NCBI GenBank assembly: GCA_031002005.1
Contig: JARYHS010013630.1
Span: 238,831,539-238,895,538 of the forward strand
Length of the DNA stretch: 64,000 nt
Source of the DNA: Vandiemenella viatica
Lineage: Eukaryota > Arthropoda > Insecta > Orthoptera > Morabidae
Direction: 5' to 3'
The notes under the pieces were generated by a model, which was not told the DNA's origin, did not search any database, and saw only the letters and a list, made by a program, of their open reading frames with translations. The translations under genes were made by a program, and so were the position numbers. Positions 32,390 to 44,125 of this stretch are shown piece by piece. How positions within the stretch are numbered: the stretch's first letter is position 1; every line of letters begins with the position of its first letter.

Positions 32390-34700
32390 AAATAGACACT
32401 TGTGTTCATAGATCAGGCTGATGAGTTAGTAGTAGAAGATTTTAGGGCAGCAAATAGGGTAAAAAAATGCAGGGCATTGTCTACTTACTGCAGAAGATAG
32501 AATGACGAAGATGAGGCTCTTGAGGTGATACTAAACATATATTCAGACTTCAGAGGTGAGCCCAGAATCATCATTATTGGTGAGAATTTAAGTTTACCAA
32601 GTGTCAACTAGGATAAAAATAACATTAATAACACAACAGAACAGAGCTTTACAAACATATTAGTAATACAGGAAGGTTTTATAAAATAAGTGGAATAGAG
32701 ACCAAGGATGTTGGATCTCTGCCTACTAAAGGTAACCTTGAGGGGTCTCAAGTAACAGAAGGAACATAAGGTTATGAAGCAGTTCTGATAGATATTATAA
32801 GGTACAGTAAACTGTTGACCAAAATTGAAGGTGTAATAGGCTTGGTTAAAAAAAGGCACGTAGTTCAGAACTTGAGAAATATTTCAGGGGAAGGTTGAAT
32901 GTGTGTAAGGATAGCAAAAGTATTGTGGAAATAAAGTGGGAACAGTTCAAAGAGATAATAACAATGAGCGAAGAAATGGTAGTTACAAAACACAAAGTAA
33001 GAAAAGTAAGAAACCTATATAATATAGGGAGGTTAGGAGCCTAAAGTGGTTAGTAAGAAGAGAACAAAATAGAGTTCAGAGGAAACGAGGAATTAATAAT
33101 AGCAAAGAGGGAAAATAAAGATTGGTTTGTAGATAAAATTATGCTTGTAGAGGGATCACTGAATAATGTATCTAGAATTTTTTTGGCTATGTTAGAAAAC
33201 TGGGGGGGAAGAAGGTATTCAGACTATTGTAGCTAGGGATGGAGAAGTTAACAAGTTTTTAGGAAAGACAGGGATATTAAATGATTTAATGAGACTCTAA
33301 GAACTATGATTTAGGAATGGGAGAGTGTAAGCAGGTAAAAAAAGTTATGAAGATATCCTGGAGGAACGAAGAAAGTTAAAACAGCTAAAGGGGACAGTTT
33401 AGATATTACTTATGAGGTAAAAAAGATAGGGAGATTAAATAGTGTACCTCACCTTGAAGTAATATTTAGGTTGTGACATGCCACTTGCTGCTTAGCAGAA
33501 GTCTGGTGCAATAGGTTTGCAGTACTGCTCCATAAAGGAGGAGGCAACAAATAGGGTTAAAAATTACAAGATGATAAGTTTACATCAATGTTAGGCAAAT
33601 TGAAGGAAAGATTCAAATAAATCCACAACAGAAACAGTTTTGGGAAATAAACTGATTTGCAAACCAACATCATTTTAGGAAAAGATATTAATGTGAATTA
33701 GGTTGTTTGCAGATGATATAATGTTATATAATATAATCAAAGTGGTAGACTGTGAACAACTGCAGAATTATCTTTAGAGGTCTGCTACTTGGTATTTTAT
33801 TTATTTATTTGTCGTATGGCAAGCAACTAATACAATAATAAATATATACAATGACAAGAACGTTGGTAGCGTTCACAAGCTGATGTCCAATTCTTCCAGC
33901 CATTCTAAGAAGGAACTTGTAGCTCCAAAAACATCTTCATATGGTCCATCATACTTCCGTAGAGGGCATTCCCTGATAATATGCTCCACACTCTGGGAAG
34001 GAGCACCACAGTCACATGCAGGAGAATCCTGAAGACCCCACTTATACAGCATGGCGTTGCATTTCGCATGGCCTGTTCTTAGGCGATTTAGTTTGAACCA
34101 CTGGTCTCTATTTAGATGGAATCCTGGAAGTCCAGTTGTGGGATCTTTAATATCTGAATGATTTACAGATGCAGGAGTTCCAGCTTTGTTGCACATTTTT
34201 CCATTACATCAAAGTCAAATACATCTTGCCATTCCAGGATTTCTGGATTTAAGACGAGTGGGTGGTAAGTTATTTAGAACCTTATGGATTGGGAGATCCT
34301 GTGGATGTGCTGCTTGGTAGATCAGTATGGAATGAAGATAAATGTGAAGAAGAGTCAGAATTTAGGTACACAGATAAAAATTAAGATGATATTTATGATT
34401 ATAAGGTGTGAAAAGAATTTCTTGTTGGAGACATCAAGCACTAAATACCTTGTCTTAACATTTGACAGTAAACAGTAACTTGAGAGGACACATTGTAGTT
34501 GGAAGTGGTTTCAAAATCCTTCATTTATTGGAGTGTGTGAGATGAGAAGTACCAGAGAAATAAGGTAACTGGATTATGAATCATTGGTCAGATCATATCT
34601 TGAATATGGTGGTGTAGTAAGGGTTAAACAAGAGTTAAAAGGGGTGCATAGGAGGGCTGTATTCTGCAGTAGCTTCCACAAGCAACTGATATTATAAAGG
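32390..34700 (+). mobile_element. CR1-group LINE, plus strand, interrupted by another LINE
   Basis: Decayed copy of the 20645-22430 family in sense orientation. Endonuclease end IIIIGENLSLPSVN (near 32570-32610), linker WFVDKIMLVEGSLNNVSRIF (33125-33180), RT start LHKGGGNK near 33530, FADD active site LFADDIMLYN (33703-33730), then MKINVKKSQ at 34335-34360, SYLEYGGVV near 34600 and HRRAVF near 34655. The RT core between about 33620 and 33690 is deleted. Stops occur throughout. A minus-strand LINE sits inside it at 33795-34307. Confidence 0.8.
33795..34307 (-). mobile_element. Second LINE 3' end inserted in the CR1-group LINE
   Basis: Minus strand. The 107-codon frame 34196-33873 reads TGLPGFHLNRDQWFKLNRLR, then CDCGAPSQSVEHIIRECPLR and a FLEWLEELDISL end. 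This C-x-CG...H...CP tail is typical of Jockey-superfamily LINEs in arthropods. The 3' tail is a TTTAT-repeat (33795-33811 on the plus strand). TGCTACTTGGTA (33783-33794) and TGCTGCTTGGTA (34308-34319) flank it as a 12-bp target duplication with one change. Confidence 0.83.
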
Positions 34701-34714
34701 ACACTCACCAAAAT

Positions 34715-35100
34715 TGAAGGGAGAAACAATTAATATACAAATGCAAAAAACACAATATTTCAGGGTTATCCCTTTATCAAGTGGAAAGAGACCTATGGCC
34801 GAGTTTACACAAGCCTCATGGTCAACACAGCCACACTTGGAATGAAACTGACTGTCGGAGGTGGTGGGGGAAGCAATGATACTATAATCACAAGTATTAA
34901 CCACAAGAAAGAAAAATGGGACATTAAAAAGAAGAAATAATAATAATAAAAATAAATTTTAATATATATATAAATTAGGATAGGGAAATGAGCCACCACT
35001 TACCTTTAGATGATGAATGTGGGGTGCGAACACACAGAAAAGACAAAAACACAACCGATAAAGAAATTTTCGGGACAAGACCTTTATCAACAGGAGAACA
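34715..35100 (+). repeat. Dispersed repeat family D, two adjacent copies
   Basis: The clearest copy is 34973-35100: AATTAGGATAGGGAAATGAG, CCACCACTTACC, GATGATGAATG, GACAAAAACACAACCGATAA and a TTTTCGGGACAAGACCTTTA end. An older copy precedes it (34715-34800, AAACACAATATTTCAGGGTT then ATCCCTTTATCAAGTGGA). Confidence 0.6.
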
Positions 35101-36462
35101 TTATGGGAGGTGGGTGATGTTGGAGACTGTCTCCCAGAAAGACTGTTGATCAGGAAAATGGTGCGGGTAAATTTGGACAGAGGAAAGGTAGGGACAGTGA
35201 TTCACAGCTAATATCCAAGCATAGATAAATATCTTAAATGATCTCTGGTCAGTGCAAAGAGCAAAATATAATTAAATCTAAATATGAAAATATATATATT
35301 AAAAACATAAAAACAATAATAATTATTTTCAAATTTTTAAACGCAGGAGACTATAAAGTAAATATCACCTTAGGTTAGTGGTGGTTTGGTGTAGGTAGTG
35401 GGGATGGAGGCAAAGTGAGGATTAAAAAAGCCGTGTACGATGTCGTCCTGCTTGGCAGACGAGGATCACCAGCCAGCGGTCATAGCACGGTCACTGTATG
35501 ACTACTTCCAGGGTCAAACTGTCTATCCCAGACCATGTACCAGGCCAGAATAACCTTCTCCACTCTGGGTAAAGATGGCTCCTCTTCCTCTCGGTGAAGA
35601 ATTTGAGGGAAGAAAAAATAAGCCCTGCTTTAACTTATGAGAACCCCAATGTTACATGTCATTGGCAGAACCAGCTATCTTGAAATCGCATGGTGTCACA
35701 GCACACTGCAATTCGCGACCTGCGCATCAGTTTGGGTGGGGAGGAGCCGGTCGGTCTTCTGTTTCACATCCCACGCCAAGGGGCAATGCACGCGACCTTG
35801 ACCAGCAATAGCGTGGGGACTGCCTCCCTGCCCATTGTCGCTGTGGTGTCACTTAGGCGGGGTGGCTAACGGTACTGCTTCTGACAATCACCTGAGTTGA
35901 GGCCTCCAGCGTTCACTCAAACAGAATTATTACACTTACATATAAGCATTGGGTCCTCTCATATAAATAACCTTGCATATTAATTTAACCATTTGGGTCA
36001 TCCGAGATCAGTAACCTAGGACCTGAATAAACTAATCTAATAAAATAATCTGAATGATATACAAGTTGAAGTGTGACGTAGAAGTGTCCCACTACAATAC
36101 TGACTAGTGAGAGGATGGAAGGTATTAGTGAAATTTGGGACCTGGTGGAGGGGGGGGGGTGTCTAATCTGTAGAATGTGTTGATAGGCCAGTTCCCACCT
36201 TCAGAGTTCAGATTGGGAAGTGATATCTGGAAGAACTCTAATGGCTCTGTTTTTAAGGGGACTCAGTCGCGAAGGACCTCCCATAAGAAATCAACGTTAA
36301 AACAAGCAAACTTCAGGTACACTTTCTGAAGAAACTAATGGAGATACAGGCCTGAAACTTTCGCAGTATACAGATAAAACATCAGCTGCAAATCACATAA
36401 AGATTTGTTAATATATTTTATTGGATAAAGGAAACAAAGAAACTGCCGCGAGGCACTGAAAA
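35101..36462. other. Intron 2 sequence, GC-richer block at 35440-35920, unrecognised
   Basis: The block is richer in GC than its surroundings and ends near CTTAGGCGGGGTGGCTAACG. It has no open frame of note and may be part of an LTR or other mobile element. A G run lies at 36151-36160. Confidence 0.35.
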
Positions 36463-36620
36463 TAAGATAGGATAGGGAAAATAAACAGTTACCCGTCACT
36501 TACCACAGATGAAGGCAGGAGGGCGAGACACGTAAAAACACAAAAACAAACGAATTGCACAATATTTCGACTTTAGTCTTAGTCACGTGGGAGGCGAGAT
36601 ATATGGCAGGGGGAAAGATG
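36463..36620 (+). repeat. Dispersed repeat family D, copy
   Basis: GATAGGATAGGGAAAATAAA, CCCGTCACTTACCACAGATG, CGAGACACGTAAAAACACAA, and a TATTTCGACTTTAGTC end. It abuts the broken end of the gypsy element. Confidence 0.65.
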
Positions 36621-36813
36621 TGGTCACATCCCAACCCGCCACATGAATGAAGCACAGGCGGAAAACTTGTGCACATAATTTCGTATCTTCCCAGGACAGT
36701 ATGAAAACGCCTGCAAGTTATCTTCCAAGACTTTACATAGCTCACTCATTTGTGCTAGAGCCAAATTATTATTTTCCTGGATTTTAGAGGTTAGTCTCCA
36801 GAATGAGGCTACT

Positions 36814-37437
36814 TTAGTCAGGTAGTGCGCATATCGATTCACGGCAGACGAGCCATGAATCACTATTTTCCATTGTGGTATCTTGCACCAGCTTGGAAAC
36901 CTTTATTCTGTGGCTTCGCGCATAGACTGCACTGTCCCAATGCAATACCTCCGGAACCAAATTCTTTACCGCTCCTTCCCCCCAATCTAGCATCACTCGA
37001 CATTTTTCCAATAGGTCGCAACTGATGATTACGTCCTGAGTTAGTCCGGGGATTACCAGAAGTGATAGCGATAACTCACTGTTCGCTATTTTCATTGGGA
37101 TGAGCACTTGCATACTGATGATCTTTTCTCTTTTCCTTATAGCAGGCACCACCGTAACTTGCGTAGTTGGAATTGTTTTCAACCGTGGGTTTTTATCCTT
37201 TAACTGCAGCATAAATTGTTGCGAAATTGCGGAGACAGAAGATCTGGATTCAATTAACACATAGGCACTTTTCCTGTAGGCAATAATAGGTATTTGAGGA
37301 CACTGTGGGTGTCTGCTGATTTCGATATGGGGATCCATACTTTCTTCATCCTCTACATTTTCTGGGCTTTCTCCCCGCCAGTACTCTAAACTGTCCAAAT
37401 GTACGCTGTCGGCGGTTGCAGCGTCCCCATGAAACAC
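36814..37437 (-). pseudogene. Ty3/gypsy protease (retropepsin-like), active site lost
   Basis: A 207-codon frame. After an acidic lead, AYVLIESRSSVSAISQQF occupies the position of the D-T/S-G-A/S loop of retropepsins: the Asp, Thr and Gly are replaced by Glu, Ser and Arg. A beta-strand region follows, and VIISCDLLEKCRVMLDWGEG matches the second conserved segment (hydrophobic-x-x-DLL). Retropepsins cut the Gag-Pol chain; this copy cannot. The frame runs on towards pol and stops at 36814. Confidence 0.75.
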
Positions 37438-37439
37438 TC

Positions 37440-38520
37440 ATTGTGAGATGGGTTTGTGCTGCAATCCGCCTCCGTTGCTTGCATCCCCATCTTCCGATAC
37501 CATCGTTTGCAGGTCGGAATCCGCGCTTAGAACGGAAATGGCATTGATTGCAGAACGCTCCTGGTAAGGAGGCTTGCCATTTCCTCTATTCCGCTCGTCT
37601 TTCAGATGCTCGGTTCCGTTCTTCCATTGCGGATTCCTGCCACGGTTCTCAAATGGTTTATTTGTGTGCCATCCTTTCTGATAATCATTGCGTCACCCTT
37701 TTTCCTTGTTGCGATCGCCCTTGTCCTCAAGTTGTGGCTTATCCGTTCCCTGATTCATTGCTTCTTGTACGATCCTGTCCAGGTTTTTCAATGTATCTAA
37801 GAGTTCAGGTATGGTACGAATGAGCACCGGATTTATTAAATATTGCACCTGTACTCCGAAGTATCCAATGGCCACCTCAATAAACTCTCCATCCGTCATC
37901 TTTGTATCAAATTGTCTCGACTGTACAAGCTTTTTACGTATCCTTCCACCGAAGATTCTTTTTCAGGCAATATTTTCCCTGATACATTTTCATTCTAGCC
38001 TGGTTTTGGATTTTTCCTGACCAGAAATTTTCCAGAAACAATTCTTTGAAGTCTGTGTACTTTAGACCTGGTTCACACAATATTTGAAACCATAGCCGGT
38101 AAGATTCGGAAAGTGCTTTCTCGATTATAAACAACTTCATCGCTTCCGGGACTCCCTTGATCTCGAAATATCTTTCCATCTCGGCCAAGAATACTTTCGC
38201 ATTCATCTTTTTTCGTGAGCCAAAGCGAGGTAGTTTTAGTTCAATGTGAGTGGCAGCAGAATTTCCGCAATTAACATGCACGTGACCATTGCTGTTACCC
38301 GCGCTGGAACTTCCGATCTCTTGCAATCTCGCTTCGAATTGCAATAATTTCGCGTGGGTGGTTTGCACGAGCTCTTCCCGGGATGTTTGAATATCTTTTT
38401 GTGCATTCTGGATGAGCTCCACGGAACATGCTACAGCAGTTATTTCAGAACTCACTTTCTGTAGGCCCGCTTCGGTTTGCTCTTTCACAGTGTAAGCTAA
38501 TTCTGATATCTGTCCCAAAT
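37440..38520 (-). pseudogene. Ty3/gypsy Gag, capsid-like part
   Basis: The 194-codon frame 38518-37934 has a helical coiled N-terminal part, then IELKLPRFGSRKKMNAKVFL, EMERYFEIKGVPEAMKLFII, a RLWFQILCEPGL segment, and DFKELFLENFWS, the capsid N-terminal-domain pattern of gypsy Gag. A frame change near 37930 leads to 37899-37693 (FIEVAIGYFGVQVQYLINP). No clear zinc knuckle was found before the protease. Confidence 0.75.
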
Positions 38521-38578
38521 TCTGGCTACTTTCCTGCCGTAATTGCTAAATGTTTTTGTCAGTGATATCGATTCTCTT

Positions 38579-39130
38579 TTAGAGTCCCTTATTTGCTTCC
38601 TTTAAAGAATCGCAAGTGGTTCGAACCTCTGCCGCGCCTTTCTCCAATGCGGAGACGTTCAGTCGCATCTCATCTTTCAACTCCTTTATTTCTTGCGCTA
38701 CTTCGCTTCGGAAATTTTGTAACAGCGAACCCTGCGAATCGAACTGCCTATCCTGAGCATCAAAGCGTTTGTTCATTTCTGATAAAATTGTGTTCAGCAA
38801 TTGTGAATGTTGTGTATCCATTGTGTTCTGTACTACATGGTGTGTTTCCTGGCTTGACTGTGGATGAGTGTTTTGTGTAGTTTCACTTTCCAGAGTTGGA
38901 AAAATTTCCATTTGTTCTCTGTCAAGTCTTGCAGTGGAACCGGAACTATATGCATTTGGTGTAACTTCGTTCAACGCGCGAGTTGCGCCTGTTATCATAA
39001 TTTCGCGTTCCCCCGATATTTGAATTTGATCAACCACGTTTTCTGCAGTTTCCGGAATGAAAGACTGATCTTTGCTATTCATTTTTGGAATCGTGCACGA
39101 TCTTAACTTCATATGATGAATGGAAACCAC
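38579..39130 (-). pseudogene. Ty3/gypsy Gag N-terminal coiled-coil region
   Basis: A 183-codon frame, Ser/Thr/Gln-rich in the first half and heptad-like in the second (MNKRFDAQDRQFDSQGSLLQ, then EIKELKDEMRLNVSALEKG). A stop at about 38579 separates it from the capsid-like frame 60 bp further on, which continues the coiled coil; they were probably one protein. The Met at 39130 is plausible. Confidence 0.6.
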
Positions 39131-39509
39131 AGAAAATTTAAATCCCAGTCCAAATTCTTAGCAGGATGAGAACACAAAGCATCGCGATTTTAAAACCAAG
39201 ATTTTGGAATTTAAATAGCACCCAAAACAAAACCCATCAAAATTGCAGACAATTAAAGGTCTTTTCCAGATCGATAATTTTGGAAAATTGTGATACTTTG
39301 AAAATTTTGAAATAGGGCTACATAATAAGAAAGCTGGAAGAATTGAAGCAAACAACCTTAGAAAGGCGAGGTGGTGTTGGCTCTACTGATTGAGCAAAAA
39401 CGTTAAATGAGAGAAAGCCTACCAGTGCCTCAATATTAGAGGGACCACCGGTGTGTATAAGAGTTACAACAGAACTTAAATTATTTTGTTACTAGCTCGT
39501 GCCCACGAC

Positions 39510-40105
39510 TACGTTCATCTTTGTAAAGAACTTGGGCTGACAGCTGCCGACATCTAACCACCATAGTGCATGATAGGAGACTCGATACTATTACCACACA
39601 CAAACGCCAGTCATCTGCGCTATGTAGTTCAGGCAGTAAAGTAAAATATACGGACACACATGTCTTTAGTTGAAATACGAAAATATCTTTGATCGACCAA
39701 ATTCAACCCACAGTTGCCGAAATTCAGCCATTGTTGTGATCGATGGGTGACCCTGTGCTACTACCACACAGAAACACCAGTGATCTGCGCTAGATAGTTT
39801 TCCCTGAAAAGTGATACACCACGACACATGTCTTTGGGAGAAATATGAAATTGCCGTAAATCGACCACTTTCAACCTCCATATCTCCCACACCTCCATAG
39901 CTACCGATATCTAACCACCATAGTGCACGACAGGAGACACGATACTACTAGCGCAAACAAATATCAATGGTCTACGCTATGTAGTTGTGGCAGAAAAGTG
40001 ACATATACGTAGACACACGTCTTTCTTCGAAATACAAAAATATCCTTGATCGGCTACTTTCAACCTCCATATCTCCCACACTCCCACTGCAACCAAAATT
40101 TCACT
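39510..40105 (+). repeat. ~182-bp tandem repeat, three copies, in the gypsy leader
   Basis: Units start near 39545, 39727 and 39905 with ATCTAACCACCATAGTGCAY and GACGATAGGAGAC/GACAGGAGAC. They share CACACAAACRCCAGT, CTGCGCTATGTAGTT, GACACACATGTCTTT and CAACCTCCATATCTCCCACA. The array lies between gag and the putative primer-binding site, so it is probably an expanded untranslated leader. Confidence 0.8.
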
Positions 40106-40512
40106 GAAATACAACACCAATGAACGATTCATGCATACAATTACACATGGGCAGAACATGTGTGATTAGCTTCTTAATATCTATATTTCATTAAGAAACA
40201 AAAGGCACTGGCTCAACATTTAATATTTTATGTTGCAAGCAAGCAAAATCATTGACTTTAGAACAAACATATGAAATTGAATTTTACTTGAGCAATTATT
40301 CAACAAATCTTTAGCACTGAATTTTACTTTAACAATCTTTATTTTATTATTAACCAAGTAAAATTACAATATTTAATTTTCATTAGCAAACCAAAACTGA
40401 AATTTCTGCTCTAGAAAAAATAAAAGCCAAAAATTCCATTCATGGTCTGAGACTTTGAAATGGCACATAAATTAATCAGTTTCCCCAAAACTGACTAAAT
40501 AAAAATCCTCAT
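40106..40512. other. AT-rich, probably gypsy leader
   Basis: No open frames or motifs; it lies between the tandem repeats and the putative primer-binding site. Confidence 0.35.
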
Positions 40513-41590
40513 GTTGAGTGCACCATATTGTGTTGCGAGGGGATCATTCCTATTGCTGTATCAATTTGATTATTGGTTTTTAATTATGAAATTAATTTTC
40601 AGGTAGCAAGGATCCTGATTGCTGTTGATGACAGACATAAAATGCTTAATTTATTGTTTCCCTATGGCTTGTACATTGCCGGATACATTATACATTATGT
40701 GTACCTGCAAGCAAAAGCAATATCCGGCTTTACAATCTGCCTGAAGATAGCAAACATAAACTGACTATTAAATACTTTATTTTAAAATTAAGAACATAAC
40801 ATCGTAGCCACAAGCCAACAATTGAATGTTACTTGAATGGTGGATAAAATCCCTTGGGTGCCGAATTGAATTAGAAAAAGATGAACAATATTAAGGCTCA
40901 AACTGAACTTGCAAGGAGCTTTAAAGTTCACGAGGTCATTTGCCAGCTAGCTTTGAAATGGAATCGAGCAGAGATCCTGTCTCATGGGTCGATTACGGAT
41001 CCTTCAAAGTTTTTCCAAACCATGAAACAATGATGGGCAATGGAACACATCACCAAAAATCACCCGCATCAGCACTGGTGGCGTGCGGCGTTGGTCTTTA
41101 AGTTGTCCCAAAAGCGAATGGGCTGCGTAAATCGACCAGCCTGCGATCGAAACCAGAGCCCGCCAGTACAGTGCCACTCCGCACTGTGAAGTGTCTGGAC
41201 TCGACGACCGCTGACCACACAATGCCCAACTATATCCACTTCTCCTTCCCTCTTCCAAAACTCCTTCTCAAAGAAGGCCACGAATTAACATCTGCAGACC
41301 CCGTATATGATACGGCATTGGTTGTTTAACTTCTTCCCAAAACCATGTGAGGCTCAAAGTCAATCTTATTCGCCCTGGCCTCCCACGCGTCGCTCAGCAC
41401 TTCCGCCGCACGGGTATCCCTGTGCGGGGTTGAATACACCGACCTTGATGGCTAACGGTGCCTATCCACTCTGGACTTGCAAACAATAGCTCGCGTCAGC
41501 CCACGCGTTCTGGGACTTTCCACCGGATGTACCCTTGTCAGCTTCAAAATCTCTCCTGCTCTTCCAACTAGCAACCTCTTTATTGAGTTA
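40513..41590 (-). repeat. Candidate 5' LTR edge and primer-binding site of the gypsy element
   Basis: On the minus strand, CCCCTCGCAACA ends at 40530 and is followed by ATATGGTGCACTCAACATGA. This resembles an LTR 3' edge plus a TGG-starting primer-binding site. The LTR would extend rightwards; minus-strand AATAAA signals occur near 40780 and 41580. A GC-richer block at 41080-41250 and another at 41375-41560 are unexplained. The outer LTR edge is not identified, so the span is approximate. No second LTR is available to confirm it. Confidence 0.35.
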
Positions 41591-42129
41591 TATTATTAAG
41601 AAATTAAGGCAGCCTGGGATATCATTTATGTTTATCAGATAATTAATTTACAAAATATTAATAAATATTAAATTAATCTGAATATAAAAAATATGATATT
41701 TAAATATTTGTAGTACGCCACAATTCTGCGTGCTAAAGTAATGAGAAGTCAAAATAAAAATATTGAGCTTTTTAAAAAGTTGTCTAAAAGTAGTTCTTGG
41801 TTTTACTCTTTACATCATCCTAGTATCTCTCTTCTGTGCTATGAAAAAAATTTTTTCTGAAGAGTTTCCCCAAAACATTATGCCACGTGAAATGACACAA
41901 TGAAAATAATAAGAGTAACCTGTTTTATTACTTTCATATCTGTTGTTTGAGAAACTGTTCATACTGCAAAGGTGGCACCACTTAGCATGTTCAGCAGAAA
42001 CGTGATATGTTTTTACCAATTGAGTTTCTTATCTATTTGAACACCAAGGAATTTAATGTTCTTTGCTTCTAAGACAGTTATATTTATAATTTATATGTAA
42101 ACCTTGTTGTGCACAATTTTTTGTTATAA
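41591..42129. other. AT-rich intron 2 sequence
   Basis: Nothing recognised. Confidence 0.4.
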
Positions 42130-42415
42130 ACGTTACGTATGTATGCATGTATGTTTGGGCCAACTAGAACAACTTTAAGCCTTTGTTTGGCTTGAATTTG
42201 CTATGGATGTGTACATTAGGATTGTTAGCCCTAGATGGGACCAACAGCTTAATGTGGAATCTGAACCATGGAAGTGTTCTAGCGTACATTACAGTAATCT
42301 GTGCCAGAGGTCAGGTTGAGGGCTTATGAAAATCTTTGCCAAGACAGGGATTCAAACACTTTTCGATCTACATTCGGCTACCTTTCTCCACTTAGCCACC
42401 AGGCTAAATGAAATA
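42130..42415 (-). mobile_element. SINE-like element, tRNA-derived family B
   Basis: On the minus strand the head reads GCCTGGTGGCTAAGTGGAGA with a canonical A box (TGGCTAAGTGG, about 42395-42405). About 35 bases on there is a decayed B box (GTTTGAATCCC). The ~200-bp body differs from family A. The boundaries at the 3' side are approximate. Confidence 0.6.
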
Positions 42416-42530
42416 TGCTATATCAACATTTAATTTGAATGAATCTGACTTAAAGCAGATCGCTGCTCCACTGGGTACTTCATTAGTATTTAATTCTGAA
42501 TTACATTGACTTAAGGCATTTGTTTTTCAG

Positions 42531-42728
42531 AAATATATTCACAAATCAATCAACAGGCCACTTACTGACAGAAGGTGATTTACTTCAAAATAGGAAATTG
42601 GCTAACACTTTAAGAGAAATTGCAAAAATGGAAAGCAATACCATTTTTACTTCAATTGCTGATAGTCTTGAACATGATATAAAACTTGCTGGTGGTAATC
42701 TGTCAGCCATGGAAATCAAAATGTACAG
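42531..42728 (+). CDS. GGT: GGT-family exon: TGHLLTEGD / LREIA segment
   Basis: Encodes (K)NIFTNQSTGHLLTEGDLLQN, then KLANTLREIAKMESNTIFTS and a LAGGNLSAMEIKMYR end. G-x-x-L-x-EGD, LA-x-TLR-x-IA and AGG-x-x-x-x-x-D/E-x-x-x-YR are conserved in this order in GGTs. The acceptor is TTTGTTTTTCAG; the donor is ACAG|GTATGT (42729). Phase 2 in, phase 2 out (AG|G, Arg), consistent with both neighbours. The conserved Ala-x-x-FY before this stretch reads NTIFTS here, a mild divergence. Confidence 0.93.
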
Positions 42729-43419
42729 GTATGTTTGACTGCTAGAAAATGCATAAAATTATACAGTTAAATTGAAATGTTCTGAACCATGAGCAGACAA
42801 GATTCTACTGGCAAACTACAAAATTAGAAGTTTCATTTAAATAATGTAATCATCACACTCTATAGATATATTCTGTATAATTTATCATCACATTTAGAAT
42901 AGTCGGCATTGCCAATTGTAGTTTAAACTTTTCAGAGCAAAAATCATTTTAGTAAGGGAGAAAGCTCCTTCCAATTTGCTGCTAGGTTAGTCATAGAGTT
43001 TAGTGCTATTAACATAAAAAAATGCAGGAGGGCAGCGACACATTTCCATAACAGCAAACATGACCACACTGACATTAAAGTTGATGTTTTGTGTTTGTTG
43101 CTGCCCTCCTGCCTTTATTGTAAGTGTTGGATTTACTTTTCATATCTTTCCTCATTTTAACTGCCTTAAAGTATTCTGCTCTCATTATTATAAAATGATT
43201 ATTTCATTGACAGGAAACATTTACTTATTCATATTGAAAAGACAAGTCATTTGATTTATGTTCACTTATAACTGACATTTATTTTTCAAAAGTACATATG
43301 TTAAGGAGATAGGAAGGAATGCACAAAACATTTTTCATGTAAGTTAAAAACTAGCATTTCAAATTAAAGACTGACCTGGTATACTTTATATAAACAAAGC
43401 ACAATCCTTAAAAATTCCT
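42729..43419. other. AT-rich intron 3 sequence
   Basis: Nothing recognised. Confidence 0.4.
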
Positions 43420-43492
43420 GGTCACGGCAGCATTCAAACTTGGGACTTCGAACAGGAGAGAGCATTATCCACTGAGCTACCAGACGACTCTA
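43420..43492 (-). repeat. tRNA-like sequence (SINE head), not a functional tRNA
   Basis: The minus strand reads TCTGGTAGCTCAGTGGATAA with a perfect A box (TAGCTCAGTGG), then GTTCGAAGTCCC and a B-box-like AGTTTGAATGC. The acceptor ends do not pair and the T stem is broken. Confidence 0.5.
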
Positions 43493-44125
43493 AATTGAAT
43501 TCATTTTTTCGAAACGAAACTCTTGATTGTTTTGACCGCAGGAAATCTTCAAAAGATCTTAAGGTCTCAGTTTAAAAATTGCACTTTTGTGCTGAACTTG
43601 CATTGGGATAAATTGCCTGTCAGTTAAAATCAATATTACCAGTAGATATGGAAGTTACAAAAGCAATAACTTTTTTATGTCTGGGCCAAAAACAGAAATA
43701 AACCAGTTTAAAGATGTTGGATAGAGTAATTAATACACAACTTTTATAAAACTCTGTGTAGAAACCATATATCCAAAGTAGAATATCTGCATAAATGTTA
43801 AATCTTTGTTTTTTTAAAAATAATAGATATATATACATATATTGTAGATATTCCTAATGTTAAAACGGAGAGAATAGGATCTCTTGTTAAAGATCTTGTG
43901 ATAGAAGTTATAATGAAAGGTCAGACAATTCTGTCATTATGATAAAAATATCACAAACTTTATAATGATATAACTGTCATTGAGGTTGGGCAATAGATGT
44001 TATCTACTGCAACCATGTATTTCTTTCACTTACATTTATAGTGCTAAAAATATTATATTTGCAAAATTATTGCCACAAGATGGTTCTCGTACTAAGTCGT
44101 CGTTAGAAGGAGCAATAGTGAGCAA
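43493..44125. other. AT-rich intron 3 sequence
   Basis: Nothing recognised. Confidence 0.4.

Larger units (their letters stand above)
36640..39130 (-). mobile_element. Ty3/gypsy LTR retrotransposon, gag to start of pol, truncated
   Basis: Minus strand: gag (39130-37440, two to three frames), protease (37437-36814), then the spacer before reverse transcriptase (KIQENNNLALAQMSELCKVL, GKIRNYVHKF, about 36770-36650). There the element stops against a family D repeat. RT, RNase H and integrase are absent, as is the 3' LTR. A candidate 5' LTR edge and primer-binding site lie at 40513-40540. No envelope gene was seen. Confidence 0.82.

Noticed and set aside
43420..43492. A functional tRNA gene
   Set aside because: The A box is perfect, but the acceptor and T stems do not pair.
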